The position numbers and the translations under genes are program-made. A DNA stretch of 64,000 nt from Arcicella sp034931005 (GTDB lineage Bacteria; Bacteroidota; Bacteroidia; Cytophagales; Spirosomataceae): contig NZ_JAYGIN010000001.1 of assembly GCF_034931005.1 (NCBI RefSeq), positions 310,001 through 374,000 on the forward strand, in the 5' to 3' direction. Position 1 is the first letter of the stretch. Every line of letters begins with the position of its first letter. Below the pieces are notes generated by a model that saw nothing but the letters and a program-made list of their open reading frames with translations, did no database searches and was not told the DNA's origin. Positions 18,316-27,696 of this stretch are shown here, piece after piece.

Positions 18316-21300
18316 TTAGTCATTATGTTCAGTATGTGTTTCTTCTGCAAAAATATCACCTTCTGAATTACAGTGCATTTGTCTTGGTTTCTTCGCTTCT
18401 GGTTTTGCCGTTGGCGAACCACCTGCTTTAGCCGCTAACATTTTTTGAATAATACGACTACGTTCTGCGGCAATGTTAGCACGTAAAACTTTGTCTTTTT
18501 CAATATCAAAATATACAGCTCCGTCAATGACAACTTTTTCAGGTTTAGCGTAAACTGACAATGGATTATTATTCCAAAGTACCACGTCTGCATCTTTGCC
18601 AACTTTAATACTTCCCAAACGACTATCTAAGTGCATCATTTTGGCAGGATTCAAGGTTACCATTTTCCAAGCCTCTTCTTCAGTCATTCCTCCGTACATA
18701 ACCGTTTTTGCAGCTTCTTGATTTAAACGGCGAGCCATTTCTGCATCATCAGAATTGATTGAAGTATTAACCCCAACTTTTGTCATTAATGCTGCATTGA
18801 ATGGAATCGCTTCTTTTACCTCCATTTTATATGCCCACCAATCAGAGAAAGTTGAACCATTTGCTCCGTGTGCTTTCATTTTATCAGCTACTTTATAACC
18901 TTCCAAAATGTGCGTAAATGTATTTACTTTGAAACCAACTGAATCAGCTACTTTCAATAACATATTAATTTCAGACTGAACATAAGAGTGACAAGTGATA
19001 AAACGTTTTTTGTTCAAAATTTCAACCAACGCATCTAATTCTAAATCACGTTTTACAGGAAGACCAGCCGTATTTTTCATAGCCTTCTCATATTCTTTTG
19101 CTCTCAAGAAAGCATCCATCATTACTTGTTCAACGCCCATACGAGTTTGTGGAAAACGGACTCTGGCACGGTCGCCCCAATTGGCTTGTTTTACGTTTTC
19201 ACCTAAAGCAAACTTAATAAAGCCTTCCATATTTGGAATTTTCAAAGCGTCTGGAGCTTCACCCCATTTCAATTTAATCACTGCCGATTGTCCACCGATA
19301 CTATTGGCAGAACCATGTAATAGTTGAGAAGAAGTAACACCACCTGCTAACTGACGATAGATATTTACATCTTCAGAATTTACAACGTCTTCCATTCTTA
19401 CCTCCGCAGAAACTGATTGAGTTCCTTCATTAACCGCAAAAAGAGCAATATGTGAATGTTCGTCAAAAATTCCGTTTGTTAAATGCTTTCCTGTTCCGTC
19501 AATAACTTTTGCCCCTGTACTTGGCAAGTTTTTACCTACTTGAGCAATTTTTCCGTTTGAAATTAAAACGTCAGTATTCTGAACAATTCCTGCCGACTCA
19601 TTTGTCCAAACCGTCGCATTTTTCACTAAAATGGTTTCAGCTTTTGGTTTCTCTTCGCTACCGTAGCCATTAAAAGGATACAGAATTTTTCCGATTTCAA
19701 TTTTCGCTTTTTTAGCAGAATCAAGTTTTGCAGGTGTTTCTTTTATAACCTCTTTAAAAGTTGCCAATAAAGAAACAGGTTTTCCATCTGCATCAACACC
19801 TTCACCTTTAATATTTTTACCATCGTAATAAGCACTAATTCTTGAATCAGCTTTTTCTTTCTTGGCATCAAGTCTAAAAAGAATTGTCAAGAAATCGTTA
19901 ACACGTGTTACTTTAGGCGTAACTTTTACTGAATCAGTCACCACAATTTGATACTCAGGTTTATCAGCTTTTCCAGTAATATTCAATTTCAATTTTGAAT
20001 TATTACCAACTGTCAAATCGTAGTTACCACGAATATCATTTACGTTCATATTTGACAGAACATAACGCTTTCCTTTTACCCAGTTTTCGTAAATGACGTT
20101 TCCGTCTTTGAATAAGTTATCCGAAGTAATTAAGAAGTTCGCTAACATTCCTGTTTTCAAAGAGCCAACCAAATTCTCAACTTTCATCATCGTTGCAGGC
20201 GTTGAGGTCAAAGCTGCTAAAGCCGTTTTTTCGTCTAACCCATTTTCAATTGCTTTACGAAGATTAGCAAAGAAATCTGCTCTTGATTTTAAGTTTGAAC
20301 TCGTCAAGGCAAAATTGATTCCTGCTTTTGATAAAATTCCTGCATTGGCAGGAGCCATTTCCCAATGTTTCATTTCAGCCAACGATACAACACTTGCATC
20401 ATGTGGGTCTTCAACGTCGGGCGTTGTTGGGAAATTTAACGGTAAAATCAATGCAACACCCGATGTCTTCACTTCATCAAGACGTTGGTATTCGTCGCCC
20501 ATACCTTTAATGATATATTGGATACCAAATTCTTTTCCGATTTTATTGGCACGCAAAACACCTAATTTATCAGTCGTTTCAAAAACTTGTGGAATTCCTT
20601 GATTGTTGTTAAAAGCATCTAAAGAAATATTAAACTCTGTTTTTCCTTTTGCTTTCTTAAACCAGTCAGCATCGTAGTAAGTTTGACGTAACAAAGCAAC
20701 CGACCCCATCAAAGAATTAGGATAGTCTTGCGTTGAAGTTCCTTTTGATAAAGAGTAATGAGCCGACACTTTGCTTTTTATTAAAGCCTCTTGGTCACGA
20801 CCATCCACAAGAGCCACTAAAGCAGAAGTACCACGCACGATACCATCTTGAACGTGACTGATAGTTGCACCAAAACCAATTTTACGAAGTTCGTCTGCGG
20901 CAGGCGTATTAATGGTAAATAAACTGGCAGCATCAGTTTCAGGTAAAACGGACTGATTCCAGTTGTATGCTCCTTTCTTTTTAGATTCCATTTGAGGCTC
21001 TCCTCTGAATCCACCACCTTCACGCTTTAATTCAGGAACGCCATAATTTGAATAAGCTTCAACAAAAGCAGGATAAATTCTTTTTCCCTTTAAGTCAACC
21101 ACCGTTGCACCCATCGGGATAGCAATGCCCTTTCCAACAGATTCAATTATTGAACCTCTAATAATGAGCGTCGCTCCTTCAAGAGTGGTATTGGCATCTG
21201 TAATAATGGTTGCATTGGTGAAGGCGTATAGGTCAAGCCTTTCGTCTTGTACGCCATTTCGTGGGAAGGTTTGGGTTTGAGCATGAATAATGGTACTCAA

Positions 21301-21339
21301 TAATAAAAAATTGAGTAAAGCAATAAACAGTTTTTTCAT
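18316..21339 (-). CDS. Exported double-module amidohydrolase (inactive-looking N half, metal-binding C half), 1,007 aa
   Basis: A signal peptide (1-21, ending IIHAQ) precedes two amidohydrolase modules. The first, about 30-440, has the fold markers (IYPAFVEAYSNYG and GSLKTGMLANFLI) but no HxH. The second, about 570-960, keeps the ligand set of the imidazolonepropionase-like group: HSH near 627-629 (FDEHSHIALF), His in ITCHSYVQ, His in FTHILEG and Asp in INSDDAEM. A linker of about 110 residues with little similarity separates them. The tail is basic, then His/Glu-rich. The role is inferred as periplasmic hydrolysis of a small C-N bonded compound, possibly a dipeptide; the first module may be structural. 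It starts a minus-strand unit diverging from the sigma-factor gene, with the 434-aa relative downstream. Confidence 0.88.
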   Translation of the reverse strand: MKKLFIALLNFLLLSTIIHAQTQTFPRNGVQDERLDLYAFTNATIITDANTTLEGATLIIRGSIIESVGKGIAIPMGATVVDLKGKRIYPAFVEAYSNYGVPELKREGGGFRGEPQMESKKKGAYNWNQSVLPETDAASLFTINTPAADELRKIGFGATISHVQDGIVRGTSALVALVDGRDQEALIKSKVSAHYSLSKGTSTQDYPNSLMGSVALLRQTYYDADWFKKAKGKTEFNISLDAFNNNQGIPQVFETTDKLGVLRANKIGKEFGIQYIIKGMGDEYQRLDEVKTSGVALILPLNFPTTPDVEDPHDASVVSLAEMKHWEMAPANAGILSKAGINFALTSSNLKSRADFFANLRKAIENGLDEKTALAALTSTPATMMKVENLVGSLKTGMLANFLITSDNLFKDGNVIYENWVKGKRYVLSNMNVNDIRGNYDLTVGNNSKLKLNITGKADKPEYQIVVTDSVKVTPKVTRVNDFLTILFRLDAKKEKADSRISAYYDGKNIKGEGVDADGKPVSLLATFKEVIKETPAKLDSAKKAKIEIGKILYPFNGYGSEEKPKAETILVKNATVWTNESAGIVQNTDVLISNGKIAQVGKNLPSTGAKVIDGTGKHLTNGIFDEHSHIALFAVNEGTQSVSAEVRMEDVVNSEDVNIYRQLAGGVTSSQLLHGSANSIGGQSAVIKLKWGEAPDALKIPNMEGFIKFALGENVKQANWGDRARVRFPQTRMGVEQVMMDAFLRAKEYEKAMKNTAGLPVKRDLELDALVEILNKKRFITCHSYVQSEINMLLKVADSVGFKVNTFTHILEGYKVADKMKAHGANGSTFSDWWAYKMEVKEAIPFNAALMTKVGVNTSINSDDAEMARRLNQEAAKTVMYGGMTEEEAWKMVTLNPAKMMHLDSRLGSIKVGKDADVVLWNNNPLSVYAKPEKVVIDGAVYFDIEKDKVLRANIAAERSRIIQKMLAAKAGGSPTAKPEAKKPRQMHCNSEGDIFAEETHTEHND

Positions 21340-21728
21340 GGTATTTGATTTTTGGTAGTGATGAATAATTTTCTAAAAGTAAAAGGTAAAAAAGTAAAAT
21401 CCAATCGGATTATCCTGATTTCGATGAAAGCCTATGTCTAATTAAGAAGAACTACTTAGAGCAAAAATTGTTGACTGTTTAAGTTATCAATTTTTAGCAA
21501 AATTTCTTAAAAGCTCCACCCTTCAAAATTTTACTTAGTTCTCAAATTATTTTTTTTAACATTTTAAACTTACCCATAATTTTCTTTTTTTAAACTGTAA
21601 ACGTTTCCGTAAACGTTTACGGAAAAATATTCAATAAAACCCTTGAATAGTGATATTTTTTTGGTATATCTTTATGACAAATATCAATTATTGGAGTTTA
21701 AATATTACTTTATAACCATATCAAGATT
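21340..21728. other. Divergent intergenic region between amidohydrolase and sigma-factor genes
   Basis: The region holds 389 AT-rich nt with no gene. It must contain promoters for both directions. The only clear signal is a pair of overlapping palindromes at 21597-21622. No confident TTTG/TAnnTTTG promoter pair could be placed. Confidence 0.6.
21597..21622. promoter_or_regulatory. Overlapping LacI-family-like operator palindromes
   Basis: GTAAACGTTT at 21597-21606 runs directly into the perfect 16-bp palindrome CCGTAAACGTTTACGG at 21607-21622. The GTAAACGTTTAC core, with CG at the centre, is typical of operators bound by LacI/GalR-family repressors. It lies about 107 nt upstream of the sigma-factor start and 258 nt upstream of the amidohydrolase start. 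No LacI-family gene is in this window, so the regulator would be encoded elsewhere. Confidence 0.6.
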
Positions 21729-22310
21729 ATGTTGATTAGCCCAAAAAATAGTGATGATGTTAAAATGTGGAATGACTTTAGAGGAGGAAATCATGCAGCA
21801 TTTACACAGATTTATCAAAACTATGTAAACCTTCTTTATAATTACAGCACGAGCATCACTCCAGACCGTGAATTGATTAAAGATTGCTTACATGATTTAT
21901 TTGTAGAGCTATGGAAAAATCATCAAAATTTAGGTGAAACTACTTCTGTACGTTTCTACTTAATGGCTTCAATAAAACGTAAATTGGTCAGACATCTTGA
22001 AACTCAGCAACGTCATACGCAACATCACGAAGCGTATTATCTTGAAAATCCAGATTTTATTGGTTCGCACGAGCATCGTTTGGTTGCTTTTGAGGAGGAA
22101 AGATTATTATCAGATAATCTTAGTGAGTCATTTAGATATTTGACAAAAAGACAAAGAGAGGCCGTTTCATTGAAATTTTTCCAAGATATGGATACCGACC
22201 AAATCTCAAATGCTATGAATATTAATCCTCAATCAGTTTACAATTTAATATTTGGAGCATTAAAAATCTTAAAAGAACACATTTCGCAAGATAAATTAGC
22301 ATTTGCGTAA
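21729..22310 (+). CDS. ECF-type RNA polymerase sigma factor
   Basis: The product has 193 residues, the usual size for the family. Region 2 lies at about 25-70 (AFTQIYQNYVNLLYNY ... IKDCLHDLFVELWKN) and region 4 at about 137-185 (LTKRQREAVSLKFFQD ... INPQSVYNLIFGALKILK), a standard helix-turn-helix for -35 recognition. In Bacteroidota such sigmas usually pair with a membrane FecR-type anti-sigma and activate a nearby susCD operon. Here a strong terminator follows the gene, and the next two genes are a FecR-type cytoplasmic domain only and SusC. The target promoters are presumably those of the downstream SusC/SusD genes, but this is inferred from position. Confidence 0.92.
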   Translation: MLISPKNSDDVKMWNDFRGGNHAAFTQIYQNYVNLLYNYSTSITPDRELIKDCLHDLFVELWKNHQNLGETTSVRFYLMASIKRKLVRHLETQQRHTQHHEAYYLENPDFIGSHEHRLVAFEEERLLSDNLSESFRYLTKRQREAVSLKFFQDMDTDQISNAMNINPQSVYNLIFGALKILKEHISQDKLAFA

Positions 22311-22325
22311 ATAAACTTACCTTAA

Positions 22326-22358
22326 AAAAGCCCGATTGGAGACAATCGGGCTTTTTTT
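22326..22358 (+). terminator. Rho-independent terminator after the sigma-factor gene
   Basis: AGCCCGATTG and CAATCGGGCT form a perfect 10-bp stem with a GAGA loop, followed by seven T. It separates sigma-factor transcription from the anti-sigma-like gene and SusC. Confidence 0.93.
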
Positions 22359-22410
22359 GTCTATAAGACATCACTATTTTACGATAAAATATAAAAAATC
22401 TTTTAATTAA

Positions 22411-22746
22411 TTGAGTAGAAAAAAAACAGCCCAGCCTTTTTTAATTATAATACAAAATAAACTTAAAAAAATCATAAAAGTGGCATTAGATTTTCAAAAA
22501 TATGAAAAATATGGTTCGGAAGATTTCGCTAAAGATGCCTATTTCTCAGAATGGATTCAATCGCCCAATAACTTAATATACTCCTTTTTTTGGGAATCAT
22601 TTCTAAAAAAACACCCCGAAAAAGTACATGACATCGAAATGGCTCGACATAAAATATTAAATCCCACCCTTCACATCAATCAACTATCACATCAGGAAAT
22701 TGATGACCTCTGGGAAAAAATCACAAAAACAATCAGTACCACTTAA
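22411..22746 (+). CDS. Stand-alone FecR-type anti-sigma N-terminal domain
   Basis: There is no in-frame ATG. The frame opens with TTG at 22411, but GTG at 22480 is the more likely start: it gives an 88-residue protein beginning (M)ALDFQKYEKYG, exactly where FecR-type anti-sigmas start. The body matches the cytoplasmic sigma-binding domain of Bacteroidota FecR proteins: YGSEDFAKDAYFSEW, then FFWESFLKKHPEKVHDIEMAR, then LSHQEIDDLWEKI. A full FecR would continue with a transmembrane helix and a periplasmic FecR domain; this one ends at TKTISTT and the DNA up to SusC is non-coding. It should therefore be soluble. It lies 49 nt upstream of SusC and behind the sigma terminator. A decayed FecR is the alternative, but the domain itself is intact. 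Confidence 0.7.
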   Translation: MSRKKTAQPFLIIIQNKLKKIIKVALDFQKYEKYGSEDFAKDAYFSEWIQSPNNLIYSFFWESFLKKHPEKVHDIEMARHKILNPTLHINQLSHQEIDDLWEKITKTISTT

Positions 22747-22794
22747 ATTTTATCAATTAATCCAATTTTACCAAACCAACTTAATCCAATTAAT

Positions 22795-25700
22795 ATGAGT
22801 ATGAAATCATTACAAAAATTTCGGAGTAATATCGGTTGGGCAATCTGCCTGATGCTCTCGATTATTACACTAACTGGTTACGGTCAACAATCTGTCACTG
22901 GTAAAATTACCTCTACTGAAGACAATCAGGGAATTCCAGGGGTAAGTGTAGCGATAAAAGGAACAAATAAAGGTACAACCTCAGACGCTACTGGGAGTTT
23001 CAAAATTGCCGCACCAAACAAAGCAATTTTAACTTTCTCAGCCATTGGTTTTGTAACGCAAGAGGTTGAGGTAGGTTCAAAAAGTATAATCGATTTGAAA
23101 TTATCACCAGATGTACAATCATTGGGTGAAGTAGTGGTAGTAGGTTATGGTACTCAGAAAAAAAGTCAATTAACAGGTGCGATTTCACAGGTTTCGGCAA
23201 AACAAATTTCTGAAATGCCAATTACAAACCTTGGTCAGGCAATGCAAGGTCGTGTTGCTGGGGTTGACGTTTCTCAATCTGGAAGTAAACCAGGTACAGT
23301 TCCAAAGATTTTGATTCGTGGTCGTCGTTCATTCAATGCAGGTAACGACCCACTTTATGTAGTTGACGGTATTCCATTATCGGCTGGTTATGAAGACCTT
23401 AATCCAAATGACGTTGCTTCAATGGAAATTTTGAAAGATGCTACTGCAACGGCTATTTATGGGGCAAGAGGTGCAAATGGAGTTGTACTAATTTCAACGA
23501 AAAGAGGTGCAGAAAAAGGAAAAACTACGATTTCTTATGATAATTATGTAGGAACAACTGACGCTTTGGACAAGATTAAATTATTCTCAGGTGCTGAATT
23601 TGCAGAATATATCCGTGAGTCTCGCCGTGGTGTGGTAAGTGGAAGTTTATATAAAGACATCAATGGAAATCCTGTTCCTTCTGGTCAAACGGATGCTTAT
23701 GCAGATTCTAAATTGTTCGAAGCCGTTGAATTAGATGGTATTGCGACAGGCCGTACAACAGACTATCAATCAATGATTTTGCGTCAAGGTTTTCAACAAA
23801 ATCATTCATTGGGTGTACAAGGAGGAAATGACAGAACTCAGTTTTATATTTCTGGAAACTATTTTCAAGATAAAGGTATTTCTGAAGGCTTAGATTTTAC
23901 AAGAACTTCTCTTCGTTTAAATATAGACCATAGTATCAATAAAAATCTAAAAATTGGTATTTCGTCTTACTTAATGCACAGTTTGAGAAATGGCGAAAAT
24001 CTTAATCCTTATGGATTTACCCTCAACCAAAATCCATTGGGAAAAGCTTATGATGACAAAGGAAATATCATTTTCGCTCCAACCAATGATGCACTTTTAA
24101 CAAATCCATTAGCGGAAATAGTACCAGGTGCTCAAATAGATGAGGCTAAAAAATATCGTATTTTCAATAGTTTATATGCCGAAGTAAAAATCCTTGAAGG
24201 CTTAAAATATCGTGTAAATTTTGGGCCTGACTTTACGATTCAACGTAATGGACGTTTTATTGGAGGTGCTACAAATGCTCGTAAAGGTGGTGACCCTCAG
24301 GCATCTACTTCAAGCCAATATGGATTTAACTGGACTTTAGAAAACATTATTAGCTATAATAAAACATTCAATAAAGTTCACAATCTTGGTATTACAGCCT
24401 TACACTCTATTCAAAGAGACAATTTTGAAGGAAGTTCAATTGCTGTACAAGGTATTCCTGCTGAGTCTCAAGCATTTTATAGTGTTGGTAATGCAAGTTC
24501 GGTTTTGGGTGTTGGTAGTTTTCTTGGACAATGGACGATTAATTCATACATGACTCGTATCAATTATGACTACAATGACAAATATTTATTAACATTAACG
24601 TTGCGTAGAGACGGGTCAAGTCGTTTTGGTGAAAATACAAAATATGGTAATTTTCCAGGAATTGCCTTAGGTTGGAACATTACCAATGAACCATTTATGA
24701 AAGGCATCGCTTCACTTGATTTATTGAAATTACGGGCAAGTTATGGTTCTGTTGGAAACCAAGGGGTAGTGCCTTACCAAACACAAGGTCTATTAGGAAG
24801 AACCATTTATGCTTGGAATGCAACGGGTGCATTTGGGTATCGTCCAGCAACTATCGGAAATCCAGACTTAAAATGGGAATCATCAGCAACGGCAAACATT
24901 GGTTTAGACTTTAGTTTTTTAAAGGGAAGAATCCAAGGTTCGGTTGAATTCTATCAAACAAATACAACAGATCTATTATTGTCTGACCAATTACCTGGTT
25001 CAATTGGATTTAGTGCTGTAACTCGTAACGTAGGTGAAACTCGTAACCGTGGTGTTGAATTGGGTATTACCACTGTGAATGCAAATACAGGAGGTGGATT
25101 TAAGTGGACAACAGATTTTACATTTACTAAAAATACAGAAGCTATCATTTCATTATATAATGGTGCAAAAGATGATTTAGGAAATAAATGGTTTATCGGA
25201 CAACCGCTTTCAGCATATTTTGACTATAAAAAAGCTGGAATCTGGCAAACAAATGAAGCTGATTTAGCAAAATCTTATGGTAGTAGAGTTGGACAAATTA
25301 AAGTACAAGATACCAATGGTGATGGCAAAATCAACGCTGATGACCGTGTACTTTTAGGTTCAGATATTCCTGATTTCAGTGCTGGTATCACCAACAGATT
25401 TACTTATAAAGGATTTGACTTATCTTTCTTCTTCTTTGGTAGATTCGGACAAACGATTGTGAGTGGTTTCCACCAAAACAATAACGCATTAGCAGGTCGT
25501 TATCAACAAATTAAGGTAGATTATTGGACTCCAAACAATCCAACAAATGAGTTCCCTCAACCAAATAAAGACCAAGAGTTTCCAGTAAACAATACTGCAA
25601 TTATTTACTATGATGGTTCATTCATCAAATTACGTAACATCAATTTCGGTTATACGTTTGCTCAATCATTTGCTAAAAAATTAGGTATGGAATCATTGAG

Positions 25701-25851
25701 AGTATTCTCAAGTATCCAACAACCATTCATTTGGTCAACTTATCGTAGCAAATATAATGGTGTTGACCCTGAAACGTCAGGAACAACGGTTAGCAGTGGG
25801 GTAACTCCAGCAACGAGAGTGGTTACTTTAGGACTTAATGTTAAATTCTAA
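22795..25851 (+). CDS. SusC/RagA-family TonB-dependent outer-membrane transporter
   Basis: The protein has 1,018 residues. A signal peptide covers about 1-30 (ending TGYGQ). A carboxypeptidase-regulatory-like domain follows at about 33-105 (VTGKITSTEDNQGIPGVSV ... LSPDVQSL), then the TonB box/plug region from EVVVVGYGTQKK through VDGIP and YGARGANGVVLI (about 113-238), and a 22-stranded barrel ending in the aromatic LGLNVKF. There is no STN domain between signal peptide and regulatory domain, so it lacks the part that normally signals to a FecR anti-sigma. With the following SusD it would bind and import a glycan or peptide; no degradative enzyme is nearby, so the substrate is unknown. Confidence 0.95.
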   Translation: MSMKSLQKFRSNIGWAICLMLSIITLTGYGQQSVTGKITSTEDNQGIPGVSVAIKGTNKGTTSDATGSFKIAAPNKAILTFSAIGFVTQEVEVGSKSIIDLKLSPDVQSLGEVVVVGYGTQKKSQLTGAISQVSAKQISEMPITNLGQAMQGRVAGVDVSQSGSKPGTVPKILIRGRRSFNAGNDPLYVVDGIPLSAGYEDLNPNDVASMEILKDATATAIYGARGANGVVLISTKRGAEKGKTTISYDNYVGTTDALDKIKLFSGAEFAEYIRESRRGVVSGSLYKDINGNPVPSGQTDAYADSKLFEAVELDGIATGRTTDYQSMILRQGFQQNHSLGVQGGNDRTQFYISGNYFQDKGISEGLDFTRTSLRLNIDHSINKNLKIGISSYLMHSLRNGENLNPYGFTLNQNPLGKAYDDKGNIIFAPTNDALLTNPLAEIVPGAQIDEAKKYRIFNSLYAEVKILEGLKYRVNFGPDFTIQRNGRFIGGATNARKGGDPQASTSSQYGFNWTLENIISYNKTFNKVHNLGITALHSIQRDNFEGSSIAVQGIPAESQAFYSVGNASSVLGVGSFLGQWTINSYMTRINYDYNDKYLLTLTLRRDGSSRFGENTKYGNFPGIALGWNITNEPFMKGIASLDLLKLRASYGSVGNQGVVPYQTQGLLGRTIYAWNATGAFGYRPATIGNPDLKWESSATANIGLDFSFLKGRIQGSVEFYQTNTTDLLLSDQLPGSIGFSAVTRNVGETRNRGVELGITTVNANTGGGFKWTTDFTFTKNTEAIISLYNGAKDDLGNKWFIGQPLSAYFDYKKAGIWQTNEADLAKSYGSRVGQIKVQDTNGDGKINADDRVLLGSDIPDFSAGITNRFTYKGFDLSFFFFGRFGQTIVSGFHQNNNALAGRYQQIKVDYWTPNNPTNEFPQPNKDQEFPVNNTAIIYYDGSFIKLRNINFGYTFAQSFAKKLGMESLRVFSSIQQPFIWSTYRSKYNGVDPETSGTTVSSGVTPATRVVTLGLNVKF

Positions 25852-25929
25852 GTTAGGGAATAGGTTTTAGAAATAAGGGCTTAAATGTCACCTAAAAATT
25901 TCTATGACATCAATAAAAAAATCAAGAAA

Positions 25930-27594
25930 ATGAAAAAAACATATATAAAATCATTAAAAATTTTCAGTTTGGTTGCCTTCATGATGGTTGGGCAGTCTTG
26001 TGAAGATGTCCTTAAAGAAACGGTAATATCAGGCATTGGTAATGATTATATCAATACTCCAAAAGGATTTGAAGATGCTGCCAAAGCTGCATATTCTTCT
26101 CTAAGAAATTATTACGGTACTCAACAAGGACTCACTGTAACTGAATATGGCACAGACTTATATGCAACAGGTGCAGATGGAGGGTATAAAGGTTTTCACT
26201 TTTATGATGCTCAATTACAACCAACGGTTGATTACCTTGCTGTAATTTGGGATGAATTATACAGAGGTATCAATACTTGTAATGCTGTTATCGAAAGAGC
26301 TCCAAATGTAACTGGTGTAACTGATGCTATCAAAAAGCAAAGAATTGCCGAAATGAAGTTTTTGAGAGCCCATTATTATTTTATTCTTTTCCAACAATTT
26401 GGTGGAGTAGATTTAAGATTAACAGAAACTTTAGCTCCAACCAAAATCACATCGAGAGCAACGCCAGCAGATATGTATAAGGCTATCATTGCTGACTTAG
26501 AAACTGCTTTGCCAGATTTGGATAGTAAAATCAGATCTTCAGATTATGGTCGTGCTACTAAGGCAGCCGCTGAACATTTGTTATCAAGGGTTTATCTTAC
26601 TAAAGGAAATTCATCTGTTAAAGCGGCTGATGATTATGCTAAGGCAGAATCGTATGCATCTAATGTAATCAAAAATTACGGTTTTAAATTACTACCTGAT
26701 TTTGCCAGTGTATTTGCACAAGGTGCTGGAGAAGTGAATGACGAAGTAATTTTTGCAGTTCAATATACTTCAGACCCATTAACAACTGGTGGAGGAAACA
26801 ACTTACACTTGTTTTTCGGGATGCAATACGATGTACAAGCAGGTATGGTTCGTGACATTGTAAATGGTCGTCCTTTCAAGCGTTTACGTCCAACTTCATA
26901 TTGCTTAAATACTGTTTTTGGAGACAGAGTAAATGATTCACGTTATAAGAAAACGTTTAAAGATACTTGGACTTGTAACAGTCCAGGAACATTCACAAAC
27001 GTTTTTGATAACTCTAAAAAATCAGTAACATTCAAAACTGGAGATACTACTATTTTTATTCCAGGTTATGAAATGTCGTCAGCAGATAGAGCTAAAAAAC
27101 CGTATCAAGTCTTAGTTCCGAGCAGATATGATGAAGCACTTTTCCCAACATTAACCAAATTCTTCGACCCACTTCGTCCAGACAGAACTTATGAAGCAGG
27201 AAGTAGAGATTTCTTATGTTTCCGCTTAGCTGATACATATTTAATGTTAGCAGAGGCTCAATTAATGCAAGGAAAAACGAAAGATGCAACAGACAATATA
27301 AATGTGGTTCGTCGCCGTGCGGCATTCGCAGGCAAAGAGTCTGCTATGCTTATTACCCAAGCTCAAATGAACATGGAAATGATTATCGAAGAACGTGGTC
27401 GAGAGTTAGCAGGAGAACAAATCCGTTGGATGGATTTAAAACGTTGGGGTAATTTAGTGGAAAGAGTTCAAAAATATAATCCACAAGCCGCACCAAATGT
27501 AAAAGCGATGCACTTGGTTAGACCAATTCCACAAACTCAAATTGACCGTACAGAAGGAGGTGCAACAGCTTTTCCACAAAATACAGGATATTAA
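25930..27594 (+). CDS. SusD/RagB-family nutrient-binding lipoprotein
   Basis: I chose the ATG at 25930 over the upstream in-frame ATG at 25885 because it puts a proper lipoprotein signal (MKKTYIKSLK, hydrophobic run, VGQSC) at the N-terminus, with Cys24 as the lipidated residue. The mature part has the SusD layout: N-terminal TPR-like helices (YSSLRNYYG ... WDELYRGINTCNAVIERAP, MKFLRAHYYF), and the C-terminal RagB signature (LRLADTYLMLAEAQ-like, IIEERGRELAGEQIRWMDLKRW) ending IPQTQIDRTEGG ... NTGY. It is the partner of the SusC encoded 78 nt upstream, forming the outer-membrane lid. Substrate not predictable. Confidence 0.94.
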   Translation: MKKTYIKSLKIFSLVAFMMVGQSCEDVLKETVISGIGNDYINTPKGFEDAAKAAYSSLRNYYGTQQGLTVTEYGTDLYATGADGGYKGFHFYDAQLQPTVDYLAVIWDELYRGINTCNAVIERAPNVTGVTDAIKKQRIAEMKFLRAHYYFILFQQFGGVDLRLTETLAPTKITSRATPADMYKAIIADLETALPDLDSKIRSSDYGRATKAAAEHLLSRVYLTKGNSSVKAADDYAKAESYASNVIKNYGFKLLPDFASVFAQGAGEVNDEVIFAVQYTSDPLTTGGGNNLHLFFGMQYDVQAGMVRDIVNGRPFKRLRPTSYCLNTVFGDRVNDSRYKKTFKDTWTCNSPGTFTNVFDNSKKSVTFKTGDTTIFIPGYEMSSADRAKKPYQVLVPSRYDEALFPTLTKFFDPLRPDRTYEAGSRDFLCFRLADTYLMLAEAQLMQGKTKDATDNINVVRRRAAFAGKESAMLITQAQMNMEMIIEERGRELAGEQIRWMDLKRWGNLVERVQKYNPQAAPNVKAMHLVRPIPQTQIDRTEGGATAFPQNTGY

Positions 27595-27613
27595 TTTAGA
27601 GTTTAGAGAAAAG

Positions 27614-27650
27614 AAAAAGGGTAAAATTGAATTTCAATTTTACCCTTTTT
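27614..27650 (+). terminator. Terminator after SusD, near-symmetric
   Basis: A 17-bp perfect stem (27614-27630 with 27634-27650) with a 3-nt loop is flanked by A-rich sequence before and T-rich sequence after. It can terminate the SusCD transcript and, on the other strand, the polyamine gene that ends at 27697. Confidence 0.85.
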
Positions 27651-27696
27651 CTTTTCATCCTCACGGAAACATACTCTGTTCTCTAAAATCTATTCT

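Noticed and set aside
18112..18431. Plus-strand open frames rich in Cys/Leu/Phe near the amidohydrolase gap
   Set aside because: They are direct translations of the short repeat cluster, repeated in several frames.
22411..22746. Full FecR anti-sigma gene broken by a frameshift
   Set aside because: No FecR membrane helix or periplasmic domain appears in any frame before SusC starts at 22795; there is no room for it, so this is a short gene rather than a frameshifted one.
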